From positions 1 to 38,087 of the IMG/VR virus record IMGVR_UViG_3300050821_016308: a stretch of 38,087 bases of DNA; one strand, 5' to 3'. Position 1 is the first letter of the stretch; each line of letters starts with the position of its first letter. The position numbers were made by a program, and so were the translations under genes. This DNA is from a virus. Positions 31,163 through 37,685 of the stretch are shown piece by piece. The notes beneath the pieces were generated by a model that did not search any database, was not told the DNA's origin, and worked only from the letters and a program-made list of their open reading frames with translations.

Positions 31163-31354
31163 GGAGTAGGAGTAGGAGTGGGAGTGGGAGTGGGAGTGGG
31201 AGTGGGAGTAGGAGTAGGAGTGGGAGTGGGAGTTGGAGTTGGAGTAGGAGTAGGAGTAGGAGTTGGAGTTGGAGTTGGAGTTGGAGTTGGAGTAGGAGTG
31301 GGAGTAGGAGTAGGAGTTGGAGTGAGAGTTGGAGTAGGAGTAGGAGTTGGAGTA
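31163..31354 (+). repeat. GGAGTN hexamer repeat, 32 units
   Basis: Thirty-two head-to-tail hexamers cover 192 bp. Thirty-one are GGAGT plus A (13), G (9) or T (9); unit 28 is AGAGTT. Only base 6 varies and it is never C. In one plus frame the repeat reads Gly-Val with all changes synonymous, but that frame has no proper start. Other frames give Ser-Arg/Gly/Trp (ATG at 31144) and, on the minus strand, Ser-Asn/Tyr/His (ATG at 31366). Each unit is a GGAG Shine-Dalgarno-like site, and 31181-31203 has four GGG runs that could make a G-quadruplex. No gene is called here. Confidence 0.95.
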
Positions 31355-31368
31355 TATAAAATTCATCT

Positions 31369-31503
31369 ATGATTAAAGGATACATCGCACTCACATTAAA
31401 AGTCGACCTCGATAAAAAGTTGCGCGAACACGCAAAGAAAAACTCCCGTACTCCTCAAGGTCAAATAGCTTACTGGTTGCAGTCAGATAAGAAGAAGTCA
31501 TGA
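31369..31503 (+). CDS. Small ribbon-helix-helix-like protein (44 aa)
   Basis: 44 residues. The strand YIALTLKVDLDKKLREHAKK, then TPQGQIAYWLQ, fits the Arc/CopG ribbon-helix-helix pattern of a beta strand followed by two helices. ATGA overlap with the next gene. Candidate repressor for the palindromic operators, by fold only. Confidence 0.65.
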   Translation: MIKGYIALTLKVDLDKKLREHAKKNSRTPQGQIAYWLQSDKKKS

Positions 31504-31784
31504 AAACTCTATCCCTCAGAGACAGACTGATGCGATATATGATGAAAAACCACGATGTGTGGGTGGCGAGCGGCGATTTACAAAGAATCGTTGTCCAAGA
31601 AACCGACTACACGCCACGTACCGCTGTTCGTCGTTTAGAGGAATTGGCCGAAGAAGGGAAGTTGCAGGTGGAGTATCGTAAGGGACACGCTTTCTACAAA
31701 GTAAACGCAACAACCGTCATTGATAGAAAAGGGGATTTAGCCGCTGCTGCCGAGGCGGTGAGGATTTTCGATATGACTGTATGA
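31500..31784 (+). CDS. Winged-helix DNA-binding protein
   Basis: 94 residues. LRDRLMRYMMKNHDVWVASGDLQRI, then YTPRTAVRRLEELAEEGKLQVEY (recognition helix and wing), is a typical winged HTH. ATGA overlaps at both ends. Probable transcription regulator of the accessory arm. Confidence 0.7.
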   Translation: MKTLSLRDRLMRYMMKNHDVWVASGDLQRIVVQETDYTPRTAVRRLEELAEEGKLQVEYRKGHAFYKVNATTVIDRKGDLAAAAEAVRIFDMTV

Positions 31785-31972
31785 TTCCCTCATCCTACTT
31801 ATTGTTCGTCAGAAAGATACGCGGTACGCAATGGTCGAAGCGAATGATTCGCCAGAAATTCCTCAGAGAAGTCGAAAAAGCGGATTACGATAAGAAAGAC
31901 CAACCACGTATCCTAGATTGGTGCTACTTTCTAAGTACAAAATCTTCTAAATATAAGGCACCTGTCATATGA
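31781..31972 (+). CDS. Small basic protein (63 aa)
   Basis: 63 residues, basic (RKIRGTQWSKRMIRQKFLREVEK). ATGA overlap upstream and with the next micro-ORF. Unrecognised; may bind nucleic acid. Confidence 0.6.
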   Translation: MIPSSYLLFVRKIRGTQWSKRMIRQKFLREVEKADYDKKDQPRILDWCYFLSTKSSKYKAPVI

Positions 31973-32040
31973 AACACAAAGTGCGTGGTTTGCTACCTTC
32001 AAAGAAAACAGAGGCCTTAAATCGCAAATTCTATGTCTAG
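31969..32040 (+). CDS. 23-residue micro-ORF
   Basis: 23 codons (MKHKVRGLLPSKKTEALNRK...), basic. It starts in an ATGA overlap and its end overlaps the next start by 8 bases, so it fills the coupled chain exactly. That argues for translation, either as a peptide or as a coupling device. Confidence 0.45.
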   Translation: MKHKVRGLLPSKKTEALNRKFYV

Positions 32041-32239
32041 TCCAAAACGCAACAGAACCGAACAAGCATACGAAGCAGTGAAGTATTTCGAAGTGGAAGA
32101 AATGGTGGAACGTATCGCCCGATTCAAAGGAAAAGTCCGACCATTAGATTATCCTCGCCTCCACAGGTACGCATCGATACTCGCCACCTTAACCGATGAT
32201 ATTCCCCAAGGCCGCGCAGCTATGGGAATTGTATGTTGA
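32033..32239 (+). CDS. Small helical protein (68 aa)
   Basis: 68 residues, helical and basic (AYEAVKYFEVEEMVERIARFKGKVRPLDYPRLHRYASILATL). No family recognised. Overlaps both neighbours in the coupled chain. Confidence 0.6.
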   Translation: MSSPKRNRTEQAYEAVKYFEVEEMVERIARFKGKVRPLDYPRLHRYASILATLTDDIPQGRAAMGIVC

Positions 32240-32364
32240 GTATGCAAACCGAACAAAACCCCGAACACAAGCACCAGGAGAGAGATTTGAAGCTACACAT
32301 AGGCACTATCCCAGACAGTCCTGATTTTCGGAGTGGGGTGTTAACTGATTATCAACAATGTTAA
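32233..32364 (+). CDS. Small hypothetical protein (43 aa)
   Basis: 43 residues (MLSMQTEQNPEHKHQERDLK...). Overlaps the previous gene by 7 bases; a second ATG three codons in is also possible. Low complexity of evidence; called because the chain is otherwise unbroken. Confidence 0.4.
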   Translation: MLSMQTEQNPEHKHQERDLKLHIGTIPDSPDFRSGVLTDYQQC

Positions 32365-32376
32365 ATATCGCCGCGT

Positions 32377-32823
32377 ATGATGCAAACAGAAAAGAAATGT
32401 CCAAGTTGTCTCGCTGGATTTAGTCGCGAAGATATAAAAGGGAATTGCACATGCAATATCCCACAACACTCACATGAGAGATGGAGAGAGGCGTTCGATA
32501 AAATGCTGCCATTGATTGTCGAGGACTACAATAATTTTATCGCTGAAGCAGGTGAGATTGGCGAACTTGATATAGAAGAAATTGTGTCTGAGAGGTTGCT
32601 TCCATTCATCGCCAAGACAAGACGAGAAGCAGAACGCGGAAAAGAAGAATTGGTAGATGCCCTTATTTCTATGTATTCTCAATATTGTCCTGATGGACAT
32701 GATTTCATGAGTGCTGGTGAACAGGCTTCAACCATTCTCGAACTTCAAGGATATGCAAGGTTTGATGACGCTGGTCGTATGCTCAATTCCCGCTCTCAGT
32801 TAGATAACACCAAAGAGGTATGA
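32377..32823 (+). CDS. Zinc-ribbon N-terminus plus helical domain
   Basis: 148 residues. CPSC...CTC near the start suggests a small zinc knuckle, followed by a helical domain (ERWREAFDKMLPLIVEDYNNFIAEAGE, LLPFIAKTRREAERGKEELVDALISMYSQYCP). ATGA overlap with the next gene. Unrecognised. Confidence 0.65.
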   Translation: MMQTEKKCPSCLAGFSREDIKGNCTCNIPQHSHERWREAFDKMLPLIVEDYNNFIAEAGEIGELDIEEIVSERLLPFIAKTRREAERGKEELVDALISMYSQYCPDGHDFMSAGEQASTILELQGYARFDDAGRMLNSRSQLDNTKEV

Positions 32824-32996
32824 AAGGAAACATCAAATTAACGAAAGGGCAAATACACATTTATTCATTTTGGTGCACTGCATATTGTTTATTAAATTTG
32901 TATGCATCAGGGACTTTTCTCGGAGCTGTGATAGAAACAACCATAATGGCAATAGTCAGTCTTGGCAGCCTGTTTTTAATAGAACGATATTTATGA
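32820..32996 (+). CDS. Small two-helix membrane protein (58 aa)
   Basis: 58 residues with two hydrophobic segments (FWCTAYCLLNLYASGTFLGAV and TIMAIVSLGSLFLI). ATGA overlaps at both ends. Possibly changes the host membrane early in infection; unrecognised. Confidence 0.6.
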   Translation: MKGNIKLTKGQIHIYSFWCTAYCLLNLYASGTFLGAVIETTIMAIVSLGSLFLIERYL

Positions 32997-33187
32997 AAAA
33001 GAAAATCAAACAGCAAATTGAAGTAGAGATTGCTATTTGTAATATTTGTGGCAAGGAAGTGAATGATAGACAATTCGCCAAAGCAAGAATAAAAATCGTG
33101 CGCGGCCTAATGAAAACAACTGGATTTGATGCACACGATGCATGCGTAAATCGCGTTATCAGAGAAGCATTTAAAAAATTCGTATGA
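32993..33187 (+). CDS. Small zinc-binding protein (64 aa)
   Basis: 64 residues from the coupled ATG at 32993; the longer upstream reading shadows the membrane protein. CNICGKEV and HDACVNRV could form a Cys2HisCys zinc site. Basic. Unrecognised. Confidence 0.6.
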   Translation: MKKKIKQQIEVEIAICNICGKEVNDRQFAKARIKIVRGLMKTTGFDAHDACVNRVIREAFKKFV

Positions 33188-33258
33188 TCACTCTGAATGA
33201 GTGTATAATTATTCATAGAGATTTCACGTTGTTCGTTGACAACAAGAGGAGGAGAACT

Positions 33259-33642
33259 ATGTCAGGTTGGACAAACAAAGTGAAGTGGAGTTCGGAGCAG
33301 TGGAAGCAATATCGCAGGAAGAAAGGCATTCCTCCGAAGAGCGATATGCCGACCAACATTCCAGCACACATCACTGCCGCAGGAAGAGAACTCTGCGCCA
33401 TGATTATGTGCCCGCGCCTTGATTGGCCTGATAATCTTTTCGAAGATATTAAGGCCGACTCAGCCGTGCAGACATTCAGACCGAAAGTGGCAGCACCAAA
33501 CCTCTGCCACTACAAGGACTGTATGAAACTGCACAACAACTGTGTGTCAGCCACAAAAACAGTGAATGGCACGCACCATGTCCGCTGGTTCTGTTGCGGT
33601 GAACATCAACGCAAATGGTATGCAAAAGGGAGTCAACTGTAA
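33259..33642 (+). CDS. Zinc-knuckle protein (127 aa)
   Basis: 127 residues from the ATG at 33259, which has GGAGG with 6 bases spacing, the best ribosome site in the rightward arm; an ATG at 33184 overlaps the previous stop and would add 25 residues. A basic start (KWSSEQWKQYRRKKG) leads to LCHYKDCMKLHNNC and WFCCGEHQRKWY, at least one zinc site. With the next two genes it forms a block that is visibly richer in G and C. Confidence 0.65.
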   Translation: MSGWTNKVKWSSEQWKQYRRKKGIPPKSDMPTNIPAHITAAGRELCAMIMCPRLDWPDNLFEDIKADSAVQTFRPKVAAPNLCHYKDCMKLHNNCVSATKTVNGTHHVRWFCCGEHQRKWYAKGSQL

Positions 33643-33878
33643 TGCCACGCACACAAGCAACACTCTGCGCCGCCGATAACTGCGACAAGCCGCTTGAAAC
33701 GGGCCCTGGCGCAACGACATATCGATTGCCAGAGGAAGCAAACTTCAATCCGCGGCCGCTGTACCACTCCGCTCCGTGCTGCGCGTATACGCGCGTGAAG
33801 TACTACACGATGAACACGGTCAAAGTGAATGGCCGCCATCTATGGGAGACAACACATGACACCATGGGAAAATCCTGA
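33642..33878 (+). CDS. Small Cys-rich protein (78 aa)
   Basis: 78 residues from the ATG at 33642 (TAATG overlap), with GGGAG 9 bases upstream. LCAADNCDKPLE and APCCAYTRVKYY look like a zinc or RNA-binding knuckle similar in style to the gene before it. Unrecognised. Confidence 0.6.
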   Translation: MPRTQATLCAADNCDKPLETGPGATTYRLPEEANFNPRPLYHSAPCCAYTRVKYYTMNTVKVNGRHLWETTHDTMGKS

Positions 33879-34005
33879 TTCGTACGAGCCAGAGGAGCGA
33901 CCCGCGCTCGACGGCGTGCGTGAACTCTCTGGATGGGTAATTGCGCTGGCGATTGTTACTGCGCTGCTCATCTACGGAGTTATCGCCGTTGTTCGCTTCT
34001 CGTAA
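33856..34005 (+). CDS. Small single-span membrane protein (49 aa)
   Basis: 49 residues. An acidic N-terminus (MTPWENPDSYEPEERPALD) is followed by one membrane helix (WVIALAIVTALLIYGVIAVV). GGGAG lies 7 bases before the ATG. It overlaps the previous gene by 23 bases. Last gene before a terminator. Confidence 0.65.
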   Translation: MTPWENPDSYEPEERPALDGVRELSGWVIALAIVTALLIYGVIAVVRFS

Positions 34006-34041
34006 GTTCTTTAATACAAAAATGCGCCGACCTTGTGCTAT

Positions 34042-34080
34042 AACTGCGACCGTCCCTTGAAGGCTGTCGCAGTTTGTTTG
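34042..34080 (+). terminator. Rho-independent terminator of the rightward arm
   Basis: AACTGCGAC pairs with GTCGCAGTT (9 bp, loop 15), followed by TGTTTG. It lies 37 bases after the membrane-protein stop. The rest of the 151-base gap holds a possible -10 (TATACT, 34084-34089) and an inverted repeat TTGGCGG / CCGCCAG before the endonuclease gene. Confidence 0.7.
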
Positions 34081-34156
34081 TGGTATACTTGAGGCTTAAT
34101 AGCTTGTACTTTCTGTTGGCGGTACTTACAAGCGCCGCCAGTAGAGAGATTTATGT

Positions 34157-34576
34157 GTGAAAGATATACCAGGGTTTGAAGGACTTTATGCAATTACAGA
34201 GGATGGAAGAGTTTGGAGTTATCCGAAATCGTGGATAACAGGACGGGAAAATCATTCCTTGTCTCATAAGGGGTTTTTTAAAAAAGCGCGATTAGATGGT
34301 AGAGGATATTACTGTATCGAATTGTCGAAAAATAAAAAAGTTTCCCCACATAAAATACACCGATTGATTGCAAAAACGTATATCGCAAATCCCAAAAATT
34401 ATCCCCTCGTTAATCATAAAAATCACATCCGGAATGACAATCGAATTGAAAATCTTGAATGGTGTACCTATTCACAAAACAATCTATTTTATAGAAACCA
34501 TTACCTCAAACTAGCCGTAAAATTACTAGAAGATTTCTTATGTGAGAGTTGTAAATTAAAGACCCATGATATATAG
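34157..34576 (+). CDS. NUMOD4-HNH homing endonuclease
   Basis: 139 residues from a GTG at 34157. NUMOD4-like start KDIPGFEGLYAITEDGRVWSY, then HNH core HRLIAKTYIANPKNYPLVNHKNHIRNDNRIENLEWCTYSQNN. Paralogue of the gene at 27118-27630 but without the C-terminal HTH. It sits between two terminators as a lone unit, as a recently inserted mobile gene would. Confidence 0.85.
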   Translation: MKDIPGFEGLYAITEDGRVWSYPKSWITGRENHSLSHKGFFKKARLDGRGYYCIELSKNKKVSPHKIHRLIAKTYIANPKNYPLVNHKNHIRNDNRIENLEWCTYSQNNLFYRNHYLKLAVKLLEDFLCESCKLKTHDI

Positions 34577-34626
34577 CAAAATGGCCAGCATGCGATTAGG
34601 CGTGCCGACGCATTTTGCTTAGAAAA
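34575..34626. terminator. Bidirectional terminator between the arms
   Basis: Outer stem AGCAAAATG / CATTTTGCT (9 bp) and inner stem GCATGC / GCGTGC, with TTTTT after it on the plus strand. It separates the convergent endonuclease and holin genes. Confidence 0.8.
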
Positions 34627-34637
34627 TTTTTCAATAC

Positions 34638-34883
34638 TTAGTGGCCAATCATTCCGAGTACTTGTCCATTTGAGTTTGTTGCGAAATTTTTACTCAAATA
34701 CGCAATTCCCGCCACGAATCCCATTTGAATAAGCTGATGCCAATCGAGCGCACCAAATGAAAATCCAGGCGCTTGCATGACTTGCAGGAGTCCAGTGAGA
34801 ATCGCGGCGAACACTGCCACGCAAAGCCCTTTTACGAAATCATTTGAATTTAATCGCCAGAGAGCACTATAAATTTGTTGCAT
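34638..34883 (-). CDS. Holin
   Basis: 81 residues, two membrane helices (about 16-36 and 49-66), charged and Asn-rich ends (NFATNSNGQVLG). The layout LNSNDFVKGLCVAVFAAILTGLLQ, WHQLIQMGFVAGIAYLSKNF is typical of two-span phage holins. Next to the transglycosylase endolysin, it would form membrane holes to release it. Confidence 0.75.
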   Translation of the reverse strand: MQQIYSALWRLNSNDFVKGLCVAVFAAILTGLLQVMQAPGFSFGALDWHQLIQMGFVAGIAYLSKNFATNSNGQVLGMIGH

Positions 34884-34894
34884 ATTATTTTATG

Positions 34895-35071
34895 TTAATT
34901 GACTAAAAATTTCCGATGTCCTCTCTGAATATCGACCAAATAGTCTTTGAGAGGCATTTTTGCGCGTTCAAGTTTCTGTGCATGAGCATAGCAATACGTA
35001 ACATTATCGATGTATTTCACATTTGAATGAGATTCAAAACAGGATGGATAGTGACATTTTATTCCTATCAT
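34895..35071 (-). CDS. Small zinc-binding protein (58 aa)
   Basis: 58 residues from the ATG at 35071, which overlaps the endolysin stop (ATGA); the upstream ATG at 35086 lies inside the endolysin. CHYPSC and CYAH, 18 residues apart, form a zinc site. It lies between endolysin and holin; a lysis accessory by position only. Confidence 0.6.
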   Translation of the reverse strand: MIGIKCHYPSCFESHSNVKYIDNVTYCYAHAQKLERAKMPLKDYLVDIQRGHRKFLVN

Positions 35072-35616
35072 ACCTTTCCAAGCCATTGCATATAAGCTGG
35101 CGGTTCCCCGTCGTAGCTATTAAAACTTGACCATGGATTGAGATTGCCCGTTGCTTTGTAGTATCGAGCCATGACGCGAATACACTTTTCTGGACTTGAA
35201 AGTACTTCCTCTTCAGAAGAAAAAGTGGCACCTTGTCCTATCCAAAATGGTACGCCATGCCGATTTTTTCCATTGTTGAACTGTGCAATGCCAAAATCTT
35301 GGGTGCCGTCGGTATTGAGTTTTCCCTTAGCGAGAGGATAAAAATCACTCTCTTGACGCACGCATGCAGTGAGGACATTTTTTTGTCCAAACTCTAACAA
35401 TTCTTCATCACAAATGACGCGTACATTGTGTCTATTCGCTTGGCTTCCTACAATGTTCTCCCATGGCAAAAGGGTATCAACTATCGAAGGCGGCGTTTGC
35501 GACGATTCTAGAGGCTGTTTTGAGGCGTCAGAAGGCATAGGAAGTGGATCATTACGATGATAGTAGTCATATTCTACGGTATCTAGGAATTTATTCAATG
35601 CATCGAGGAATTTCAT
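35068..35616 (-). CDS. Lytic transglycosylase-type endolysin
   Basis: 182 residues from the ATG at 35616, just after the peptidase stop; the 35727 start overlaps that gene. The catalytic core is CVRQESDFYPLAKG (Glu89) followed by DFGIAQFNNG, the SLT/goose-lysozyme pattern; AYMQWLGKV closes the domain. It cleaves the glycan strands of peptidoglycan and needs the holin to leave the cytoplasm, as no signal peptide is present. Confidence 0.8.
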   Translation of the reverse strand: MKFLDALNKFLDTVEYDYYHRNDPLPMPSDASKQPLESSQTPPSIVDTLLPWENIVGSQANRHNVRVICDEELLEFGQKNVLTACVRQESDFYPLAKGKLNTDGTQDFGIAQFNNGKNRHGVPFWIGQGATFSSEEEVLSSPEKCIRVMARYYKATGNLNPWSSFNSYDGEPPAYMQWLGKV

Positions 35617-35617
35617 A

Positions 35618-36343
35618 TTATTTCGTAGAGAGCAAGGGCAATATTTGGGGAATTCTCTTTGGATACTGCAGAGCGATCTTAACAAGATTGAACCATCGCC
35701 AGCCTGGTGTGAAGCCCCATGCACCAATTTCCGTCAAATCGTAATTTGCTTCTGTGAGATAGGCATACCCGCCAAGACCATACGTTGCACCGCAATACGG
35801 TTTAATAAGAAGGCCGATGCCATCATTCCATACACCAACATTGTGGTAGGAAAAATCACCTGAAATAGCTGGCAATGTGCCATCCTGATTCGGTATGAGA
35901 AAACTTCGGTAGAATTTCATCGCAAGCGATACGCCTTGTTTATATGTTCTTACATAATCGACAATTTCCTGATATGAACCAAGATACATAATACCATTCT
36001 GCGTACCGATTTTTGCTTGCTGGAATTGCTGTGGTGTGTAGTTTGCAATGTTTACTCGTTCAAGCTGACTCATGGTGAGCTGCTGTGGCGTATCATCAAT
36101 AAGAGGAAGTGCGCCAAATGCGACAGCTGCGGCCATTGCAGCATACGGGTCTTCTCCTATCGTCGTGGGAAGCAAATCGCCCATCCACAAGCCGAGCGCA
36201 TAACTAAAAGAAAGGTCGCACTGCTGCCCGATTATATTTCCAACAATATCGCTTACCGTAAAACCAACACATTGCCCGTTACATCCTGATGTAAGTTCAT
36301 CAGGCATATATTTGATTTTATCTAACGGTGCGATATCGGTCAT
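35618..36343 (-). CDS. Papain-like (C1 family) cysteine peptidase with altered Asn motif
   Basis: 241 residues. GCNGQC25VGF matches the papain active-site Cys region, DLSFSYALGLWMGD the following helix, and H167 in YHNVGVW the catalytic His. The third site reads KPYCGATYGLGGYAYL where papain has KNSWGxxWGxxGY, so Asn is replaced by Pro while the fold signature stays. It overlaps the membrane protein upstream by 4 bases. It could process virion or host-surface proteins or act in lysis. Activity is uncertain because of the Asn change. Confidence 0.75.
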   Translation of the reverse strand: MTDIAPLDKIKYMPDELTSGCNGQCVGFTVSDIVGNIIGQQCDLSFSYALGLWMGDLLPTTIGEDPYAAMAAAVAFGALPLIDDTPQQLTMSQLERVNIANYTPQQFQQAKIGTQNGIMYLGSYQEIVDYVRTYKQGVSLAMKFYRSFLIPNQDGTLPAISGDFSYHNVGVWNDGIGLLIKPYCGATYGLGGYAYLTEANYDLTEIGAWGFTPGWRWFNLVKIALQYPKRIPQILPLLSTK

Positions 36344-36585
36344 AATCGTCCTGCCTGAATAAGTGCAAAAATAAGAGGCAGAACAAGAATAGCTAATATG
36401 CCAAGTCCTCCGATGGCGAGATATACCATTTTTTCAAGCCATCGCACTCGGCCATTCGTCTTTGTCGTTTGCACTACGACTTCGCTAATTTTTACCATGA
36501 CATCATCGTGTTTTTCACGAATAAGAATATCAAGATTTTTGAATTTCTCATCAAGTTCCCTTTTTGAATATTCTACTTCTGGCAT
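36340..36585 (-). CDS. XhlA-like coiled-coil membrane protein (holin or lysis accessory)
   Basis: 81 residues. A charged coiled coil (1-45), then NGRVRWLEKMVYLAIGGLGILAILVLPLIFALI (about 44-76) with one strong membrane helix. This is the layout of XhlA-type hemolysin/holin accessory proteins. Coupled to the peptidase gene. Could act with the two-span holin. Confidence 0.7.
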   Translation of the reverse strand: MPEVEYSKRELDEKFKNLDILIREKHDDVMVKISEVVVQTTKTNGRVRWLEKMVYLAIGGLGILAILVLPLIFALIQAGRL

Positions 36586-36600
36586 AGTGTGATGAAATGG

Positions 36601-36912
36601 CTATGAAGTCGGCATCGGAGCTGGCTGGACGGGAATAAGCGCGGTGAGTTTATCGAGCTGCGCTTGCTGTTCGACAGTCTTGGCAGGTACTGCTATTGCT
36701 CCAAGCGCGAGCGTTTGGAATGCCAAATCGCGTACTTGAAGTTCTTGAATGCGTCCAGCTACGAAGCTTGCCACATGGTCGGGCGTCAAGTCATTTCCTG
36801 GCACATCTTCCGTATGAATTTCCCCCGTGTCGCTATTCTTGATTGTCACTGTTGCGACCACATTGAAGTCGCCTGTTCCCTTTGCTATTTTATCGAGTGT
36901 TGCTGAGTACAT
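36601..36912 (-). CDS. Hypothetical protein in the lysis/surface cluster
   Basis: 103 residues. A beta N-terminal part (VVATVTIKNSDTGEIHTEDVPG) and a helical C-terminal part. No family recognised. Two bases from the secreted protein gene before it and 15 from the membrane protein after it. Confidence 0.6.
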   Translation of the reverse strand: MYSATLDKIAKGTGDFNVVATVTIKNSDTGEIHTEDVPGNDLTPDHVASFVAGRIQELQVRDLAFQTLALGAIAVPAKTVEQQAQLDKLTALIPVQPAPMPTS

Positions 36913-36914
36913 AC

Positions 36915-37682
36915 CTAGTTAATTTTAACTACCGCATTGATAAAAGTCGCGGCATTGATGGCGAGTTTTGGCGGCTTATTCGCTGTTGCTGCGGGCTTGA
37001 AGGATGCAATGACTGCCGTTTCGTCATTGGCAGTCCCAGTCCATGAGAAAGTAGGATTTGTCGCAACTGCCGAGCCTTGAATGAAATAAGAAAAGGCTCC
37101 GCCAAAAGATACTGAACCAACCATCGTGCTGGAATCAGTTGTGGTGTAGTTGCCGTCTCCATTCACGGGTAAAGCGCCGTTCGTACCGCTATACATACCG
37201 CCCAAAGCAGTCACAAGATAACCGGCGCCCGAGGGGGTAATCGACCCTGGATTGACTGACGTACCGCCAACCGTATTAAGAAACCCATTCTGCACATCAA
37301 AAGGCGAAGATGCAGAACCTGAGAAGCCTTCCACATACACATCAGCGTTCACGTTCCCAGGAGTGAACGTCATCGTTGAGCTGACTGTAGGGTTCTGTTT
37401 GTAGAAAAGCTGAGTTCGCTCGATGGTGCTGTTTCCTAAAGCTTGTTGAGTAAGAGCGGTATAGGTATTTCCTAAACTGTCTGAAATCGAAGTAGTTACA
37501 TTCCCCGAATAGGAGACTTGACCCACGACAATGAGGTCTACTCCGGTGAAGTTGAGCGAGGGAGTAGCAGCCCCTTGTAATCCCTTACCATGTGCGCCTG
37601 TGACGAATGCGAGAGACGCGTAGGCTTGAAATGGGGAAGCGAGGAGAAGGAATGCGGCGATGACAATGAGTAGTCGTTTCAT
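36915..37682 (-). CDS. Secreted beta-sandwich protein, related to 8352-9026
   Basis: 255 residues. Residues 1-23 are a Sec signal peptide (MKRLLIVIAAFLLLASPFQAYAS). The body is Gly/Thr/Ser-rich and shares the order of strands with the virion protein at 8352-9026 (NTYTAL, QLFYKQNPTVSSTMTFTPG, DVYVEGFSG, AVIASFKPA). Like its upstream neighbour it is likely exported to the host surface. Role unknown: surface change, superinfection exclusion or an outside virion part. Confidence 0.7.
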   Translation of the reverse strand: MKRLLIVIAAFLLLASPFQAYASLAFVTGAHGKGLQGAATPSLNFTGVDLIVVGQVSYSGNVTTSISDSLGNTYTALTQQALGNSTIERTQLFYKQNPTVSSTMTFTPGNVNADVYVEGFSGSASSPFDVQNGFLNTVGGTSVNPGSITPSGAGYLVTALGGMYSGTNGALPVNGDGNYTTTDSSTMVGSVSFGGAFSYFIQGSAVATNPTFSWTGTANDETAVIASFKPAATANKPPKLAINAATFINAVVKIN

Positions 37683-37685
37683 ATG

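Noticed and set aside
31163-31354. CRISPR array
   Set aside because: Units are 6 bases with no spacers.
31088-31366. Minus-strand ORF of Ser-Asn/Tyr/His repeats
   Set aside because: It has an ATG but runs antisense through a well-supported gene (30818-31141) and owes its length to the repeat. Kept only as a note in the repeat entry.
31178-31372. Plus-strand ORF of Gly-Val repeats in the hexamer array
   Set aside because: Starts at a GTG inside the repeat with no ribosome site or upstream start; the open frame follows from the repeat unit itself.
34895-35086. Longer start for the zinc protein next to the holin, and longer starts at 35727 (endolysin), 12940 (GT-B), 29981 (methyltransferase), 32870 and 33184
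   Set aside because: Each would overlap a well-supported neighbour, and a later ATG sits in an ATGA or TAATG overlap or has a good ribosome site.
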